Virus record (IMG/VR): IMGVR_UViG_3300019776_000032
Location: 1 to 23,018 of that record
From: a virus
Strand: one strand, 5' to 3'
DNA: 23,018 bases
How positions within the stretch are numbered: position 1 is the first letter of the stretch; every line of letters starts with the position of its first letter. Below the pieces are notes generated by a model that was not told where the DNA came from, did not search any database, and worked only from the letters and a program-made list of their open reading frames with translations. The position numbers were made by a program, and so were the translations under genes. This document shows positions 20,850-23,018 of this stretch, one piece after another.

Positions 20850-23018
20850 ATGGCTAACTACAGCCCCATTACCTACACTGGTACTGGCGCACAGACTAAC
20901 TTTGCAGTCTCGTGGCCCTACCTCGACCAGTCTCACGTCTCGGTTCTCGTCAACGGTTCACCCCGCTCGTTCACTTGGGTGGACGCTGGCACGATCCAGA
21001 TATCTCCAGCCCCGGTTAGTGGCGCTTCAGTTTCCATCATCCGCACCACCCCCGGTGACGTGCTGGTTAACTTCGCTGCTGGCTTCGTCAGGTCATCCGA
21101 CCAGAACTACGCATACAAGCAGCCACTCTTCCGTGCCGACGAAGTACAGGCCCAGGCACAGGCGGGTATCGACGCTGTCAACGCCCTGCTCGCATCGGGC
21201 AAGATCATCCGGTCAGGCGCTGGCGCTCCATCCAACGGCCTCGGTAACGACGGCGACTTCTACATCAACACCACGTCGTGGCTGATCTACGGACCTAAAG
21301 TCTCGGGGTCGTGGCCCTCTGGTGTCTCGCTTATCGGCGCTCAAGGCCCTCAGGGGGCGCAAGGCTTTCAAGGTCCCGTTGGTCCTCAGGGCGCACAAGG
21401 GCCGCAAGGAAACGTCGGACCTCAAGGTAACCAAGGTCCTACTGGTCCTCAGGGTAACCAAGGGTTCCAAGGTCCTACTGGTCCTCAGGGTAACCAAGGG
21501 GTCCAAGGTCCTACTGGTGCAACTGGTGCCGCCTCTACAGTTCCAGGTCCTCAGGGTTCTATTGGTCCTCAAGGTCCCGCTGGTCCTACTGGAGCGACAG
21601 GTGCAGCTTCAACTGTACCCGGTCCTCAAGGTCCCGCTGGTGCCAACGGTACAGGTACTGGTGATGTCGTTGGTCCCGCCTCGGCTACTACCGACCATAT
21701 CGTCCTGTTCGACGGTGCTACAGGCAAGCTCATCAAGAGCAGCGGTACGCTACTGTCTGCTCTCCTTGCATCGTCCTCCATTGGATCGACTGTACAAGGC
21801 TACAGCGCAGAACTGAATACCATCGCTGGTCTCACCACGAACGGTCTACTCCGTCGTAGCGGTGGTGTGTGGACTGTCGATACCACTACCTACCTGACAT
21901 CGCTCGGCATCGGCTCACTGACCCAAGCATGGGACGCGGACCTCGACGCTATCGCTGCTCTCGCCACGACTGGTGTTCTGCGGCGCACAGGTGCCAGTGC
22001 TTGGGGGCTTGCTGCTGAAACTGGTACTGGCTCCGTTGTGTTCGGCACCGGGCCTACGCTCACCAACCCCTTCCTGAGTTCCAGCGTAGCGGTAACCGCT
22101 GGTACGAACGCACAGGGACAGGGTGCGCTGACCGCAGACGTAAACATCATCACCACTACTGCCGCCAACCCCTCTGGCGTCACCCTGCCGACACCCGCTG
22201 CTGGCCGTGTGATGGTGGTAATCAATCGCGGTACGAACCCGATCAACGTCTATCCTCCCACTGGTTGCTCCATCGACGCTCTCGCGGTTAACGGCTCCAT
22301 GCCTATCGCCGCTGGTGGATCGCTGGTTTACTGGGGGCAATCGGCAACCGTGTGGCAGTCGAGCGTCAACCAGATGCTCAATATGTCGTATGCCACTTCG
22401 GGTACACTCCTTGTTACCCGTGGTGGTACTGGTGTCACGGTCTCTACTGGTTCCGGTTCTAACGTACTCGGTACGGCTCCCGCGCTCAGTGCTGTGACCT
22501 ACAGCCTCGCCGCTGCCGTCACCAGCGGTACGAACGCACAGGGACAGGGTGCGCTGACCAGCGACATCAACATTGTCACGACCAACGCTGCGGCACCTGG
22601 AGGTGTTACCCTCCCGACAGCTACGGCGGGGCGTATGAATGTCCTTGTCGTAAACAGGACGGCCAACCCGTTGGCTGTGTTCCCTGCAACTGGTGCATCC
22701 ATTGATGGTCGTGCTGCCAACGCATCCGTCTGGATTCCCGCTGGTTGCTCGGCGTCGTTCTCTGCATCAAGCACCACTGCTTGGTTCAGTGATCAGAGCA
22801 TGTACTCCACCATCGGTGAGAACGCTCAGACAGGTACTACGTACACTCTGGCTCTTAACGACAGTGGTCTACTTGTATCGTTGTCGAACGCCGCTGCCAT
22901 CGCGCTCACCATCCCCACCAACGCTACTGTCCCATTCCCCATCGGTACCCGCATCGACCTCCTCCAAGGTGGTGCTGGTCAGGTAACGATTGGTGGTGCG
23001 GGTGTCACTATCCAGTCC
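20850..23018 (+). CDS. Tail fibre protein with T7-type N-terminus and collagen-like shaft (3' end outside window)
   Basis: The open frame runs 723 codons from ATG 20850 to the window end with no stop, so it is partial. AGGA at 20841-20844 precedes the start by 5 nt. Residues 1 to about 105 match the T7 gp17 virion-binding N-terminal domain (ITYTGTGAQTNFAVSWPYLD, VNGSPRSFTWVD, NFAAGFVRSSDQNY, QPLFRADEVQ). Residues 163-269 are collagen-like Gly-X-Y triplets interrupted twice by STVP. Then come short fibre repeats (YSAELNTIAGLTTNGLLRRS and WDADLDAIAALATTGVLRRT) and two copies of a domain of about 95 aa beginning near 412 and 554. This protein should recognise the host surface. The receptor-binding tip and any chaperone or peptidase domain lie beyond the window. 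Confidence 0.92.
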   Translation, partial: MANYSPITYTGTGAQTNFAVSWPYLDQSHVSVLVNGSPRSFTWVDAGTIQISPAPVSGASVSIIRTTPGDVLVNFAAGFVRSSDQNYAYKQPLFRADEVQAQAQAGIDAVNALLASGKIIRSGAGAPSNGLGNDGDFYINTTSWLIYGPKVSGSWPSGVSLIGAQGPQGAQGFQGPVGPQGAQGPQGNVGPQGNQGPTGPQGNQGFQGPTGPQGNQGVQGPTGATGAASTVPGPQGSIGPQGPAGPTGATGAASTVPGPQGPAGANGTGTGDVVGPASATTDHIVLFDGATGKLIKSSGTLLSALLASSSIGSTVQGYSAELNTIAGLTTNGLLRRSGGVWTVDTTTYLTSLGIGSLTQAWDADLDAIAALATTGVLRRTGASAWGLAAETGTGSVVFGTGPTLTNPFLSSSVAVTAGTNAQGQGALTADVNIITTTAANPSGVTLPTPAAGRVMVVINRGTNPINVYPPTGCSIDALAVNGSMPIAAGGSLVYWGQSATVWQSSVNQMLNMSYATSGTLLVTRGGTGVTVSTGSGSNVLGTAPALSAVTYSLAAAVTSGTNAQGQGALTSDINIVTTNAAAPGGVTLPTATAGRMNVLVVNRTANPLAVFPATGASIDGRAANASVWIPAGCSASFSASSTTAWFSDQSMYSTIGENAQTGTTYTLALNDSGLLVSLSNAAAIALTIPTNATVPFPIGTRIDLLQGGAGQVTIGGAGVTIQS
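21336..21656 (+). repeat. Collagen-like Gly-X-Y coding repeat
   Basis: Twenty-two Gly-X-Y triplets, STVP, seven triplets, STVP, four triplets. X and Y are mainly Pro/Ala/Asn and Gln/Thr. Within it a 36-bp DNA unit is repeated: 21431-21464 and 21467-21500 are identical over 34 bp, and a third partial copy starts at 21503. Trimeric fibre shafts of this kind are known in phages. Confidence 0.9.
22101..22133 (+). repeat. 33-bp direct repeat, copy 1 (fibre domain duplication)
   Basis: This stretch is identical to 22527-22559. It marks the start of the first of two tandem fibre domains (TAGTNAQGQGALTADVNI) that continue to align at protein level for about 95 residues. Confidence 0.9.
22527..22559 (+). 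repeat. 33-bp direct repeat, copy 2 (fibre domain duplication)
   Basis: Identical to 22101-22133, offset by 426 bp (142 codons, in frame). It encodes the start of the second domain (TSGTNAQGQGALTSDINI). Recombination between the copies would add or delete a domain without breaking the frame. Confidence 0.9.

Noticed and set aside
21336-21656. CRISPR array
   Set aside because: The regular DNA repeats are in-frame Gly-X-Y codons without unique spacers of constant length.

Overview
This window is the middle-to-late part of a short-tailed (podovirus) phage genome of the T7/phiKMV type. All supported genes lie on the + strand in T7 order: family A DNA polymerase, 5'-3' exonuclease, gp6.7-like protein, portal, scaffold, major capsid, tail tubular proteins A and B, internal virion proteins and tail fibre. 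No single-subunit RNA polymerase or terminase lies in the window, so membership of Autographiviridae is likely from gene order but not proven. The sequence is moderately GC-rich, strongly prefers C or G at third codon positions, and uses GTG and TTG starts freely. The composition and the endolysin, holin and Ntn-hydrolase set suggest an alphaproteobacterial host, but this is an inference.

Layout. 1-3404 is replication: DNA polymerase, a frame-disturbed GIY-YIG-type ORF, a 5'-3' exonuclease and a DUF3310-like protein. 3438-6360 is packaging and head assembly: a small conserved protein, a gp6.7-like protein, the portal, an unlisted 54-aa ORF and the scaffold. 6360-8373 is an accessory and lysis block placed between scaffold and capsid: M15 peptidase endolysin, holin, one-TM protein, HslV-like Ntn hydrolase and a beta-rich protein. 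8374-8600 is a non-coding leader rich in stem-loops, followed by the major capsid gene and a strong terminator. 9626-17263 encodes tail tubular proteins A and B, gp13-like and gp14-like proteins, and a 1185-aa internal virion protein with a lytic transglycosylase and a second, Zn-peptidase-like, domain; a terminator follows. 17317-20799 encodes a gp16-like 1160-aa ejection protein, followed by a third terminator. 20850 to the window end is a tail fibre with a T7-type N-terminus, a collagen-like Gly-X-Y segment and duplicated distal domains; it has no stop in the window.

How the genes work together. The polymerase and exonuclease replicate the phage DNA and degrade host DNA. The portal, scaffold and capsid proteins build the prohead. 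The tubular proteins and fibre form the tail. The gp13-, gp14-, gp15- and gp16-like proteins form the ejected core that crosses the cell envelope, here with its own cell-wall-cutting domains. The endolysin and holin release progeny. Genes are packed with overlapping stop/start junctions (TAATG, ATGA, GTGA), which implies widespread translational coupling. The points most worth a second look are the split reading frame at 1961-2329, the Ntn hydrolase between scaffold and capsid, the structured capsid leader, and the double-enzyme internal virion protein.
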